Source of the DNA: Pseudorasbora parva
Taxonomy: Eukaryota > Chordata > Actinopteri > Cypriniformes > Gobionidae
DNA length: 64,000 nt
NCBI RefSeq assembly: GCF_024679245.1
Contig: NC_090175.1
Coordinates: 55,280,449-55,344,448, forward strand
Direction: 5' to 3'
Shown: positions 39,231 through 51,539 of the stretch, one piece after another
Numbering within the stretch: position 1 is the stretch's first letter
Layout of the letters: each line of letters starts with the position of its first letter
Notes under the pieces: generated by a model
Databases searched by the model: none
What the model saw: the letters and a program-made list of their open reading frames with translations, nothing else
What the model was told of the DNA's origin: nothing
Translations under genes and position numbers: made by a program

Positions 39231-40467
39231 TGCTTTTCCTGACCACCTACCGACTCGTCCCTAGTTTAAATGTGCATTGAAGCCCTGATTCAAGGCCTTC
39301 AGTGCGCCATACAGCTTTACGAACAACCAAGATGACAAGGAACCAGTCAAACAAATGGTTTAAAGGTCCAAACTGTCAAGCAGTCAATTTCAAAAAGATT
39401 TCGGGTGCAGCTGTAATTTGAGATTCTTGTGTGCGGCACTATTTGAGCTCTTGAAAAACACATTAGCAAAGCTTCCTTTCTGGCAGCACTTTGAACGGGA
39501 CCAAAGAGAGGTCGATTTTCAGAACTGGAAAGGGGGGGGGGGGTACCCGGTGTTAGCAAGATGTTGATTCAGAGAGAGTCATTTGGACCGCTCAATCTAC
39601 GCTCCACCGTCTACAATCCCAGCACCTGCTGCTCCTTCCCATTTTACCATTATAAAATTAAATGGCCTGCCATACTCGTCGCACACGTAGTCTCCATGGC
39701 ACGATTTAATTTCATAGCTTTACCCCCGAGAGTCCAGCCATAAAAAAAATTGGATAGAAACCATGTCAGATGTGACCTCATGCAATTAATCCTCTTGTAT
39801 TTTTAGAACTCAAAAACCCGATGGTCTAATTTATGAGGTGAATGACAGTTAAAGGGTGCTTCAGTAATACAATCTGTCAGCTAGTAGAAGTGCTTAAAGC
39901 TCGTAAACCCAAATAATGGGCCACCAAATCTCGTTATTCGCAGGCCTGTTCGGTTTTCTTTCCGAGGTACAATCATCTTCAAGCGCAGCAAATACAGGGT
40001 AATGGTTTATAAAACAGAGCACGTTTAAAAGACAAAAAAGAGTAAAAAATGGCACAAATCATTAAAGCAAAGCAGCAGACCAAAATTAGCTTTCTCCCTT
40101 AAAGCAACTGCAATTCCAGTCAAATCAATGCAAATCTCTGCCTGTCGGCTGTTCGCTCGACTGAGGCCGGCACGGAGCAAAAACTCAGGGTAGGTTTCTC
40201 CAGATATCTGACACAGGCTTTAAAGCTGAAGTGTGTAATGTTTTCATGTTCAAATACCTTCTACTATCTCCAAGTGCAGACTCAACTATGTGTAGGTAAA
40301 TTTCCCTGAAAAGTGTAAAACCTGCAGTTCTGCGGTACTAAACACTGCTCGAGCATCTCGACACAACAACACAGGCTCAACTAAACACATATTGGGAGGC
40401 TAGTAAGGCAAAAGTTAGGCTACATTACCAAAAGTTCAAAGAGCAGACCAAAAAAATGGCAAGTCAT
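39231..40467. other. Unique intronic sequence
   Basis: No gene found. A run of 13 Gs at about 39531-39543 is prone to slippage. 39240-40180 has no repeat hallmarks. Confidence 0.4.
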
Positions 40468-41571
40468 TAGTGTTGTCACGATACTGAAACTAAATTTGGG
40501 CATTTTTGTTGCAATAGCCTTCACACAGCGAATTTTTGAAACTCCAAACTAAATTTACAAATAAAATAAAAAGAAGTACACAGTCCGTAATAAAATTGCA
40601 AACAATAGCACAAATAAATACAATATAATAAAGAGAGAAATTAAAATAACAGCTTTAAGATTTTCAGGAGGGTTTAGCCATAGTGTTCAGGTACAAATTA
40701 AATGCAGTTTAATGCTTACAATTAAAGTTATTCAGTCAAGAGCAGCAAGTGGTTATCTTTATATTTTGTTCTTTGACTAACATGACATCAGGTTTATTAG
40801 GCTGCTGTCACTTTAAGAGTTCATGCACGGATCCGATACATGCACTTTCTTTTAACTATTTACATTAAAAAAATGAAATGAGATTACCTGAATACTTGCC
40901 AAGATGGGCATTTTTATATAATGTTGTGTATTTGACAGTTTAAGCACAATAAGACAAGGAAATAAAATGTGGTACTCGCAAGATGTTTGAAAGGCTTTGT
41001 GCACAAACAGCTCGTGTACCAGAAGCACCAAATGTAGTTTTTTTTCTCCTTGACTTACAGTAAGCTCGAAACACATGCGAACGAGTTAAATTAAGCACAA
41101 TACACGCAACCCTGTGCCAAATTTCAGGCCCTGTAATATTGGCCGCACCAAAAGCGGAGCAAATATTTGCATTGCGTTACTCGCTCTAGATTATTTGCGC
41201 GATTACTTGCTTTTCACGTCACTCGCGTGAATAAAAGCATTGCACAAAGAGGCGTTTCTTCATGCACAACAAACTTTTTTTTTCTTTCTAAAAATGTGAT
41301 CTGCAATGCTTTTTCTGAATAATATATATATATTTTAGCAAATAATTAAATTTGCTTTGGTGTGCACAAACTATAACACCGCTCAAACGGAACAAATGAA
41401 AAGTGAGAGCGAGAGGAGGCGGGTGTGTCAATTCGCTCTCGGAGAGAAGAGAAAGAGCGAGAGCATGCAGCTGGTATAAGTGTATTAATACTGCGGAAAA
41501 TTAGTATTGGAATCGTTTTAGATATTTCAGTATCGATCCATAACAAAATTTCAATATTTTTGACAACACCA
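40468..41571 (+). mobile_element. hAT-like element, fuller copy
   Basis: TAGTGTTGTCACGATACTG at left; TTTTGACAACACCA at right (complement TGGTGTTGTCA). Flanks CAAGTCAT and CAAAACAT agree at six of eight, so the duplication is worn. Relative of 28885-29590. No transposase frame. Confidence 0.7.
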
Positions 41572-41883
41572 CAAAACATTGCCAAGTCCTAAAACGGATC
41601 CTCAGGCCCTGTCCACACGAAAACGGGTATTTTCAAAACCGCAGCTTTTTCTACACGCGGTTTGGCTGTTCGTCCACACGCAAACGCTGTATTTACTTTT
41701 TTAAAAACTCCGGCCAGGGTGAAGATTTTTAGAAACTCAGGTTACAGCGTTGTCGTGTATAGGGATGGGTACCGAAAACCGGTATTAAACGGGCCCCGGG
41801 GGTGAATTTTGAAAGACCGTTGTATCGATAAGCTCGGACCTTATCGGTTCTTCTGTCGGTACTTTAGAAAATACACGTGACGT

Positions 41884-41887
<4 letters not shown>

Positions 41888-41956
<69 letters not shown>
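41888..41956. repeat. (GA)n microsatellite
   Basis: About 34 uninterrupted GA units inside the hAT. Confidence 0.97.
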
Positions 41957-41961
<5 letters not shown>

Positions 41962-42741
41962 CACGCGCAAAACAACAGAGGACAGAACTGAACAGTCAAA
42001 CATAGCCTGGTTACACTTTAGATCTGTGATAGTCTGATTTTATTTTAGATTATGGCTTCCAAAGATTAAAATAATATTTATGTCTAGCGCAACTTATGTA
42101 ATTCCCTTTGCAGCAGTAGCCTACGCAGTCATTTCTCCATAAAAACGCAATGACAGAATCAGCACGATCAGAGATTGTTGTAAAATACAGTCTAGCCACT
42201 GTTGGTAAATTGTGGGATGCGTTTTAATAATAAAAAGCAATTAGAAAGCACAAAAATGTGCGCAAGAGATTGTTCCCAAGTCGGCGCGCGCTCTCCAAAA
42301 CAGCCCGCAACGAGACGAGCAAATTACACTTTCGGTTTCACACTCGCGTCTAAAGGATCAAATGTACACAAACATCTATGTCAAAATGACCGGCTTGGAG
42401 AGTCTCTTAAACACAACAGTTTAACAGTTTTAGTTTGTGTCTAAAACGGACGTAGTTATTATGGATATAGTCAGGAGAAAGTGTATCTCCCTATTATCAG
42501 TCGCCTATAGAGCTGCACATCTGTCTTAAAGAGGCAGTGGTGTAAATAAACATGCTGATGAATTACTCCGAATTAAACAACCAAATGCAAAGAGAAAATC
42601 ACTCACAGCTCTTGAATTATTACCTTCAGCTTTAATACGCATTATTTTGGCTATTTATGATAAACTATGCAGTGTTATTTTACTAGAATTCTTCCTGAAA
42701 TGAAAGCACTGTATAGGTCTATATAATGTGTATTTTTGTTA

Positions 42742-42746
<5 letters not shown>

Positions 42747-42788
<42 letters not shown>

Positions 42789-42809
42789 ATATATATATAT
42801 ATATATATA
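42747..42809. repeat. (GT)n-(AT)n microsatellite
   Basis: About 16 GT units followed by ATGT and AT units. Confidence 0.95.
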
Positions 42810-43457
42810 CATAAACAAATCTCAAAAAGTACCGATAAGAATACCGTTAAAGTACCGGACCGATAAGCAGTATCGGTAAGAGTAGTAATACCGTTAAAAT
42901 CTTAACGATACCCATCCCTAGTCGTGTAGATGGTGAAACCGGAGATTTCAGCTTTTTAAGTCGAAGTGCGCGCCGCTCTCTACTCTGTTTGACATCAGAT
43001 TTTCCACGTTATCTTCTTTTGATTTACGTGAGTCGCGTCTATGCGCTGGACTCTACTAACAACGCTTATCACATGTATAGCCTACAGATACATGTTCAGT
43101 TATTTCATTGTATTGCAGAACAAAGGCGCCAGAATGCAATAATAAAAAATAGTAAAGCAAGTGTGTGAAGCTATTACAGTCCACTTCGGCCCTGCACCTG
43201 TGTACAGTTACCTGTCACTGAGTCCAAAATAAAGGAACTTGTAGAAGGGTTTCACTTCCATGTCATCCCTCAGTCAGTGCAATGTGCATCGGTGCCGTGG
43301 ATGGGACCCATGTGGAAATCAGGCAGCCAATCATAGCGTAGTTTTGCGTTCTCATGTGGACAGATTTTTTTTTAAACCGTGTGGACGCGATTGTTTTTTA
43401 AAACGGAGGAGGAAAAACTCCGGTAATAAAAATACCCGTGTACGTGTGGACTAGGCC

Positions 43458-44685
43458 TCAGGTTACTCAAGAGTGCTTCAGTAGATAGTTCAAAGCTAGA
43501 TAAACGTGGAAAGCGTGGAGTAAAAACAGGGTTAGTCAAGTCTAAATGGCATGATAATATCCAAGCAGGCATCGAATTCAACAAGAGTGGCCAATAAAGT
43601 GCAAGATACTGCCAAGTCACAGTGTCACCTGCAGATCCTCTGGGTTCAGAGAAGCAAGAGCTTTGACAGATAGTTGTAACCGAGTAGGAATGGCAGCAAG
43701 TCAGAGGCTGATGAGGGCAGACAGATGGTGTGCAGGTAGCAAGGTGGCTGCGGTATCCTTGTTGTGACCTGCAGAGATTAGCGCTGTCTGCACGCCCCCG
43801 CCCTTCCCCACAATGATTAGTGGTTCCGGAGGAGGACGCCTGGCTGAACAGCAAAGCTGTGCATTCCACGGATGCAATTATCTATTACCACACAAAAAAA
43901 AGGTACAATATCAGATCTTACGTCACCGTAGGGAATAGGCTTGCTGTGGTAGTCAGCGTTGACGGTGTTACTACATGGCATTCGGCCGATTGCATTACTT
44001 GCCCACTGCGGCACGGCCCCACAGTCGTTTTGATTTTATTATAGAAATAAAAACAATTTAGTACAGCTGGACAACAGATGCTACAATTATAAATTCAAAG
44101 CATATGCTCTACTATATACAGCATGAGTTGGAAAAAAAATAGGTGCAGAAACAATTAACAAATGGCAAGTAACGCATCAAATTAAAGAAACTTCAGTGAT
44201 TTAGCATTAAGCTTTGTATTAGTAAAAACCCGGCAGTGAATTCGAATTATGGTACTGAGATCCCCTGGTGACTGACATCCCCCTGAGATGAAAGAATTAC
44301 GCATTTTATTTATTGAAAAAATCCTCCAATGACGCAAATATCGTCATTATGTGTCATCGGAGGACTTTTTGGCCAGAGGCCTAAAGACTACAGCCAGTAG
44401 AGGGAGTTATTTCTGCATGTTTTTAACCCACACAAAAGGGAAGGGATCTCACTCACAGAATGTAAATGCGCTCGGCTTCAGGCATTCATAAGGGAGCGGT
44501 GCAGAGAAACGCGAGTGTTTCAACATTTCAATTAATTCATATGAAAGTTTAGCTTCCATGTGCGATCTGGAAACGTGCCAGACTGGACACGCATACCGCG
44601 CTCTCGTGATGAATTAAATTTCTTCTGCTGCATTTGTAGTGACTTTCGTTCGCCTCACACGTTATTGAAAAGACATGTTCAGTTT
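43458..44685. other. Unique intronic sequence
   Basis: No repeat recognised. A 165-codon minus-strand frame (43372-43869) straddles the end of the fold-back element and unique DNA and has no family motif. It is probably chance. Confidence 0.4.
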
Positions 44686-45071
44686 TTAAAGGGTTAGTTC
44701 ACCAAAAATTAAATTGATGTCATTAATAACTCCCCCTAATGTCGCTCAACACCCGTAAGACCTCCGTTCATCTTCACACACAGTTTAAGATATTTTATAT
44801 TTAGTCCGAGAGCGTATGCAAGTGTATGCACACTGTACTAATAAAGATTGAAACGGCTATGAATCAGTGTATACGCTTCATTCAAAACGCGGATTCATAA
44901 CCGTTCAAATCTTTATTTGAGGATTGAAAACAAACAGGGAAGAGAAGAAAATGCTGAATAAAGTCATAGTTTTTGATATTTTTGGAATAAAATGTATTTT
45001 GGATGCTTCAAGAGATTCTAATTAACCCACTGATGTCTCATATGGACTACTGTGATGATGTTTTTATTACC
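44686..45071. mobile_element. TTAA MITE (Angel-like), copy 3, right end lost
   Basis: TTAA-AGGGTTAGTTCACC at 44686; the left arm is complete with AGAGCGTATGCAAGTGTATG, then the central segment as in copies 1 and 2. It ends in TGATGATGTTTTTATTACC without the right arm. Confidence 0.82.
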
Positions 45072-45180
45072 TTTATTAACAAGTATAGGCTACTGCAGCC
45101 TACAATAGCCTATCAGTAACCTTTTCACATAATTATGACAATCATAAAAGCATTATGTATTATACACACACACACGTGTG

Positions 45181-45320
45181 ATCCTTCTTTTTACACTGAG
45201 GATGATTGAGGGACTCAAACACAACTATTAAAAATGTTCGATCATTCACATATACATATATATATATTTTTAATAGTTGTGTTTGAGTCCCTCAATCGTC
45301 CTCAGTGTAAAAAGAGGGAT
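45181..45320. repeat. 55-bp near-perfect hairpin
   Basis: 45181-45235 and 45266-45320 are inverted repeats matching at 53 of 55 positions, with a 30-base AT-rich loop. Both mismatches are T opposite G on the folded strand, so an RNA would be fully paired with two G.U wobbles. Confidence 0.95.
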
Positions 45321-45380
45321 CTTTAAATCATACATGGAAACCTGACATATGTGCAGGACCTGAAGAACATTGTCACTTGT

Positions 45381-46582
45381 CAGGGTTGCCAACTTTTAAG
45401 TTCAGGTTGGAGCGAGAATTTTTATTTTAATTTAGTATCAATTCATATGTAGTATATAGCTTACTGTACATAATAAGGAAAAATGTGTTTGCCTTAGCAC
45501 TATTTTAAACATTTCTTGGGTCAAATTATATGTGCTTGAATTCATTAATATTCACTTGTGTGTGCTTATATGTATCATTATTCATTAGAAATATTAGGAT
45601 GCTAAGTTCTAATATGATGCATAAGTTATTAACATTTTAAAATTTCACATTTAAAGAAATCTAGTGTTTGAACATATCTAAATATTTATTAAAATGCAGT
45701 TTTTGAGCAACTACATTAGATACATGTGTATTTATTAAAGAGCCAATAAGGCACCTACTGCATGGGTAATGGCATTACAAATTAACATTATTATTTTTTA
45801 GCCACAAAATGACTAATTTACCTCTTTGAATTAGAACTCTCTATTTTAACCTTAATTACTACACAAATTGTAATATAAATAATGAAAATATTAGAAGAAA
45901 TATATTTGAAGTGGTCATTAATTGACAATAATTATTGCACAAATAGTACCAAAATTCTTCATAATATTCAATAAACATTATTGAACTAAAATATAGAAAA
46001 CTTATTTAATTGAAAAATAGTAATGGTGTATGGACACATTTGGCCATCAATGAGTATTAGTGTGAACAAATTAGTAAGGAATACCTGAGGGCTAAATACA
46101 AGAACAAAATTAATGTTAACAATGTTGCATCTCTATCACTCTCCATAATAAAACGATCCTGCAAATATGGCTGACTTAATAATCAATGCACACTAAGCTG
46201 CACTGTTTACTAAAACTTGCTGCAAACATCTGTATAGTGAAACTGTTGTGTATCCGCTTAAACCATTTAAATGCATTGACACCGCGCTAGAAGTATTGAG
46301 CGCCCTATGATCCACGTGACCAGCGCGCGCCGCAGGGAGACGAGAGCAGGTTGCAACTCGCTTTTCAACGCCTCTGGCTTTAACATTAGCACCAAAACGC
46401 TATTTATTGTTTGAATTTCGCATTAAAACTTAATAATAATAATAAAATCTCTAGGCCTAGCACTGTTTAATATAAAAAGCAGGTTTGGCAATTTGGCGTG
46501 AGATGAAGTTGGGCAGCGTGAGAGCGTGACACAGAGCCCAAAAGCGTGTGTCACGCCAAGTGCGTGAGAGTTGGCAACCCTG
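45381..46582. mobile_element. hAT-like element (CAGGGTTGCC ends), copy 1
   Basis: CAGGGTTGCCAACTTTTAAG at left, and TGAGAGTTGGCAACCCTG at right. The right subterminal part has GCGTGAGAGCGTGACACAGA and CGTGTGTCACGCC. The 8-mers at the ends do not match exactly. No transposase frame. A second copy starts at 63413. Confidence 0.8.
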
Positions 46583-46890
46583 CATTGTACAGCTTACCTG
46601 CCCAGAACAAATGAGGGACTCAAGAATAACCATCACAAAACACACACACAGCCATGGATCAACCAGGGAACGATAACGTTTTAAGCTTTTGAACAGGGTA
46701 TTTTTTATAAATTCAGCTTATTGTTTTGTCTTGTGGACTACAGGTAAAACATATTTTATGTAAAATATCTTATTATGACAGTACCAGCCTAAATAAAATA
46801 AAAAACAAGCATTTTATATATCTCTTATTTTATTAAAATTATTCACATTTTCTACAAGGGGTTCACATACTTTTTCTTGCCATTGTAAAT

Positions 46891-48112
46891 TTAAGTACTT
46901 AAATATATACTGGCGATGGAAAATACAGCCTGTTCTGGGCTAAAGCGCACACATCGAGCACCGGCAAAAGTGAGGATTATAAATGTGTTGGAAATTAAGA
47001 TGAAGTTAACGATGCTGGCTCGCCATCTCCGCTGTATCGTGGACACGTCTTTAGAGATAAATGCACCGTTCATGCGGATTACATAATCAGAGAGTATATG
47101 ATTTCTATTTGAATTGGATTTGTTTTAAAGTAGATGTTTCATGCTTTCTATATTTTTCTCATGTCTGTATGGCAAGCAGTCTATAAGCAAAGTTTCGGTT
47201 AATTTGCTCTCCAGTTCACTGAGATGGCAGAAAGCCATTCTGTTCGTTTTCTTTATTTTACAAAAGCACAACTGTTTGTTGTTATTGTGAGTTTACACAA
47301 ATACAGTTCTGAATGATGCATTACTCGTATCTGTATGAACAAAACAATAGAGTATTTTAAGATTAATAAATTCAAGTGATTGTGCCAGTGCAGTAAGTGC
47401 GCTTATTCTTTAGCTTCCACACTCCCCCCACACACACTTGGATATGTGCCTAACAACAGTGCACATTTATCTAGGTTAACGTTAGAGTTATGTAAAATTG
47501 GTACTTACATGTTTCAAATGATAAGCCATATCTGAGGTCGTTGGATGATAGTCAAACATTTGAATTTCCTGCTAGACATACTGAAATTACCCCAAGGACA
47601 CGCCATTAACAAATAGGTCTATTCGACTAATAAAAGTTTGGTCTACTAAGCCTCTTCTGGTCAACTTTAGGGGGCAAACCTAACACCAATCAACCTAACA
47701 CCTGATTCCGATCACTACGCATGTGTAGCACTCAGTTATGCATTCAGAACCAGAGAAAGCCACCATGATAATGTCACCGGAGCTTTCGAGAGTGTAATTG
47801 TCATGTTTTCCTTGATGACATATCTAGAATGAAAGCAGAAATTTATGCTAAAGCTGACAGAGGAGGTTTTTGTAGCAAATATTAAATAATTGTTCAGTCT
47901 CATCCACTAACCAGTTCGTAAAACATGTTCATATGATGCAAAACGTTTACATGGCACTGTGCATGCACAAGGTATTTTTTAGTCGGATTTAAGCATTTAC
48001 ATGCCTAATTCTTTCTTGTTGATCATATTTAAAGTCTACACCAACTTTTCAATTCGATTGAAATTAAATTAGCAGATTGAGACGTTTCATTGAAGCCTTG
48101 TCTATGGAAGCC
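46891..48112. other. Unique intronic sequence
   Basis: No gene or element recognised. Confidence 0.4.
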
Positions 48113-48114
48113 CG

Positions 48115-48495
48115 TTTCCACCACTAAATAAAAAAAATTCAAAGAAAGTAATTGCGAAGTTTCTCACAATTGAAGTATCTCACAATTCTGACTTTTTTTC
48201 CTTACAATTGAGAGTTATAAGGTCACTCTTCTGACTTTTTTCTCACAATAGCGAGTGTTAAAGTCAGAATTCTGAGTTATAAACTCGCAATTGCGTGATA
48301 TAAAGTCACAATTTTGACTGAGAAATAAAGTCAGAATTCCGACTTTATATCATGCAATTGCGACTTTATAACTCACAATTGGGAGGGAAAAAAAGTCACA
48401 ATTGTGACTTTACAACTTGCAATTGCAAGTTGTAAAGATAAAAAGTTGCAATTACTTTTTTAATTTTTTTATTTAGTGGCGGAAACGGGCTTCCA
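48115..48495. mobile_element. TA-flanked MITE with internal CAATTG repeats
   Basis: Ends TGGAAGCCCGTTTCC(A/G)CCAC and its complement, flanked by TA (48113-48114, 48496-48497), which fits a Tc1/mariner-type target. The interior is a mosaic of short inverted and direct words: TCACAATTG, CTCGCAATTGCG, AAAGTCAGAATTC, GACTTTATA. Confidence 0.85.
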
Positions 48496-48497
48496 TA

Positions 48498-50932
48498 CTT
48501 TTCAGTTCGATTAAGCCATCAATCCAATTATTTGGATGCACGTAAAAGTAGCTAAAGTTGCCCAATCTATGGCTCATATGGGGGGGGGGGGCACAAAAAG
48601 TGCTTGATGAAATCAAAATTGTCACCATTTTTGTGTATGAAAGTAACTCTGAAAACTTTATATTTCAGATTACATTATCAAGTTCTCTTATACTCTAGCC
48701 AACATATAGAGCCCTAATCATTTTAAATGGATAAAATCAATTTCCGTCCCATTTGTTGCTTTAAAACACTTGTGAATGACATAGCGTAACTTCTGGGTTA
48801 ATTGTGTGGTACACAACTAGGTTGCAAATTAATTTGTGATAAAGTAGCTAAGCTGGTAATAGAAAGACTGTAGCTTCAATCCCAGAGAGTGCTGAACCAC
48901 GTATCGAACAAGTCTGAGATCCCCTCAGAAAAAGAAACGTGACCCCATGATAAAAGACATCTGCTAATTAGCAAGGCAAACCAATGCAAATTACAGATAT
49001 ACTGTTCGAGAGATGATGAATCCTGAGAACAATTCCATTTACAACTTTAGCTCAAAATGACAGTACAAGCGGTGAACTGGCATTGGGGTCACAGGAGTAG
49101 GCTTTTCCAAACTGGTTCTGCCATTGAAACAGCCTCTTTTGTTACAATACTAGTGGCTCCAAACCCAGAGGATGAATGTCGGGTAATCCTCCATGGCATC
49201 AGATCAGGATTTGGGTTGCCTAAGCCAGCTGGAATTACATCATATTGGTCTCTTAATTTGCAGGATGCTGGATTGTTTGACATACATTTTTGGACTTCGC
49301 TGCATCTAATATTAGCCTCCTGTTGACCAACACGTCAGGAATAAAGATATGTGGTTTAGAGACAGTTTTAATTGACGTGATTTTGTTTCTCAAAGTGCAA
49401 ACTCACCCTGCAACCAATTCTAAAGACTTCATTGGTCAACAGATAATACTAAACCCTAACCTCGGATTGGTAAATATTGTTTGTCGCAATCGGATCCATC
49501 CATGATTCTTCAGAACTCTTCTGAAACTGAATCAAATAAGTCTAAAACTTTCTTGACGAATGTGTGAATGAGTAGGCCAATAAAAACGGTCGAGTTTGGG
49601 GGGGAAACCCAGAGTTTAGCTGAAGGTTTTTGGCAATTACATGGTCATATCATAGAGAAGGCTAAGGACAAAGTCAAGGCGATAGCTGTTTTGGAACTAA
49701 CTCAAGAACAAAACTAGGCCACATTTTCTACACAGCTGGTAGAATTTTAGATAACTAAAACCACCTCTTTTTTTTTTACAGTGCAACTTTAAAGAGCTTA
49801 ATGTCTTCATAGTTAAGAGCCGAATGACTGTAAACATTCATTAAAGTCATATGTTTCAGTAATTAGATCACGCGCTGCCGCCATTCTGTACAGCTGAATG
49901 AATAAAGTGTTTAGGGAAGCGTCTTCTGATAAACACTCACACAATAATGTCATTAAAAACAAATGATCATGTTTTAAAACAATCCACAACTCAGCAAGGC
50001 TTACAATACGATTGATAAGGGAACAAACACAAGGGAGACAGACGCTGGAAAGACAGCGATTCAATGTGGTCAGCAAAAACGGGTGTGTCATATGATAATA
50101 GCCTTAATGTAAAACTGAATCTCAGTGACCCAAGTTATTATCTTCATAACACTGAGGCTGCTTTTATCCCCCAGATCATCGTCTCTAGCTATTTATAGCG
50201 TCGTGGATGGCAGCCATGCCTGGCTGGTATCGCGCTCAGATCCTCGGGCTGTTTGAAACTGATGTGCGATTTAATTAAGAAGATCATTTAGGCACAGATA
50301 TGATCTACTTAGCGACTTACAGACATGTTTTCAGAAACTCCTGCAACTTGTCCCAGAGAAAAAGCAACTGACTTACCTTTAAAGGCTAGTAAAGGAGCCA
50401 GATTGGTGCCCCATTCATGAAAGCACAACATTAACTTGCATTTAAATACTCCCTCTTTTCTACAACAAACTTTCGCCTTGACGGAAAGATGTTGGCACTA
50501 AGTCTTGCTTCTCTTTATAAGTGCGCAATACGGCACTCCCACTAAAATAGTCTCGTAATAAAGGGTAATTTGTTAATGAAACACGCCTGGCAGTTGTAAA
50601 GCGTTAAAAGGTGCAAGCTAATTACCTTTCCGAGTCTAAACGTGTTTCTGATCGATTCAGAAGAGCGCTGTTGCTCTCACGGCTCCGGCTAATAAAGAGT
50701 CAGTGGCTGCCTGGACTGTTTTCATGGGTATTTTAACGGGAAGGGCAGAGTCAGTCTCCCTCTTTAAAAAAAACACGCTCTTCCTCCCAACACGTTTGCC
50801 AAATGTTCGACACAAACGCGGCCTTTTCCTGCCACGCCGCAGGTCCTGCTCTTTGAAAGTCTGAACTGTACGTCTAGCAAGACCGGAGGTCTGATCGGGC
50901 CAACCATGAATGATGCAGGCGTTCGTTAGATG
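48498..50932. other. Unique intronic sequence
   Basis: No transposon hallmarks over most of 48500-50930. A run of 11 Gs occurs at about 48580. 49030-49500 is less AT-rich with opposite-strand frames of 64-92 codons and no recognised motif. 50160-50340 could be conserved non-coding. Confidence 0.4.
50377..50450 (-). promoter_or_regulatory. Possible alternative first exon: TATA-like box and perfect donor
   Basis: Minus-strand GAGTATTTAAATGC (around 50440-50450) is TATA-like. About 65 bases downstream CCTTTAAAG is followed by GTAAGTCAG, a perfect donor (GT at 50376-50375). An alternative mbnl2 start here would splice to the coding exon 18 kb away. No transcript evidence is available. Confidence 0.22.
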
Positions 50933-51295
50933 CCCTTGCTAATCAGGCAGGACCAATACCCTTGGATAGGCTTGGAATAATTTCCGAAAAACAAAACTAA
51001 CACAAAGCATATTCCAAGAAATGCTACACGCCTTTGATTTGAGACCAAATTCACGAGTCATTCTAACCACATAAAAATAAGCATTATACTCTTAAAACTG
51101 AAAAGATTTGAGATAAAGCCCTTGCTAATCAGACCACTAACTACCATAATTTCCTTGCCTTTTCAATTTCAGAAAACCAAACTTTACCTTAAAAATCAAA
51201 TTCTGCACAAATGGTTGACCAAATTCACACAAATCAGTTATTCTAAGGTGCATAAATATAGGCACTGCACTCTTAAAACTGAAACTAACTAACAG
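50933..51295. repeat. Imperfect tandem duplication, about 185 bp
   Basis: CCCTTGCTAATCAG recurs 186 bases apart, GACCAAATTCAC and CTCTTAAAACTGAAA about 175-181 bases apart, in the same order. It lies in otherwise unique sequence without transposon ends. Confidence 0.8.
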
Positions 51296-51539
51296 ATGTT
51301 AAAGAATTCAAAGGCAAAGAAACCGGAAAGCCTCGGCATTCACATGGGATAAAGGCAGAGTAACTTACTGACACAACTCCACACCTCCTCTCAGATTTCC
51401 CTCCCTCTCTTTCCACACCCTTGCCCGCATGCAGCACATTGCAGCAAATTTCCATGTGTTGAGAAAAGCAGGAACTTTAAAAGGATAAAAGGTTCTCTAT
51501 TCCTCCCACCTTGCTGGAATAACGAAGCCTCCTTTCTGT

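Larger units (their letters stand above)
41760..42920. mobile_element. hAT element with perfect 8-bp duplication
   Basis: Ends TAGGGATGGGTACCG and, inverted, TAGGGATGGGTATCG. GTCGTGTA stands at 41752-41759 and again at 42921-42928. Removing the element restores continuous fold-back sequence. Contains (GA)n at 41888-41956 and (GT)n/(AT)n at 42747-42809. The 80-codon frame at 42202-42444 has no motif I recognise. Confidence 0.92.
41605..43457. mobile_element. Fold-back element (GTCCACACG ends), outer of a nest
   Basis: Left GGCCCTGTCCACACGAAAAC and right, inverted, GGCCTAGTCCACACGTACAC. Both continue to GGGTATTTT. A short flank repeat is visible, but whether it is TCA or CTCAG cannot be told. 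Without the inner hAT its length is about 0.68 kb. The right part has CGGAGTTTTTCCTCCTCCG-like fold-back sequence. Confidence 0.8.
45180..46890. mobile_element. Tc1-like relic, split by a hAT-like element
   Basis: Left part 45180-45380 begins with a 55-bp hairpin and contains GAGTCCCTCAATCGTCCTCA. The right part, 46583-46890, contains GAGGGACTCAAGAATAACCA, TTGTCTTGTGGACTACAGGT and GGGGTTCACATACTTTTTCTTG. I recall these segments as one common cyprinid Tc1/mariner-type non-autonomous repeat, in this order. The two parts are separated by the CAGGGTTGCC element. Confidence 0.6.

Noticed and set aside
43372..43869. 165-codon minus-strand frame, the longest non-repeat one besides the MITE-derived frames
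   Set aside because: It crosses the end of a fold-back transposon into unique DNA and has no recognisable motif or splice context.
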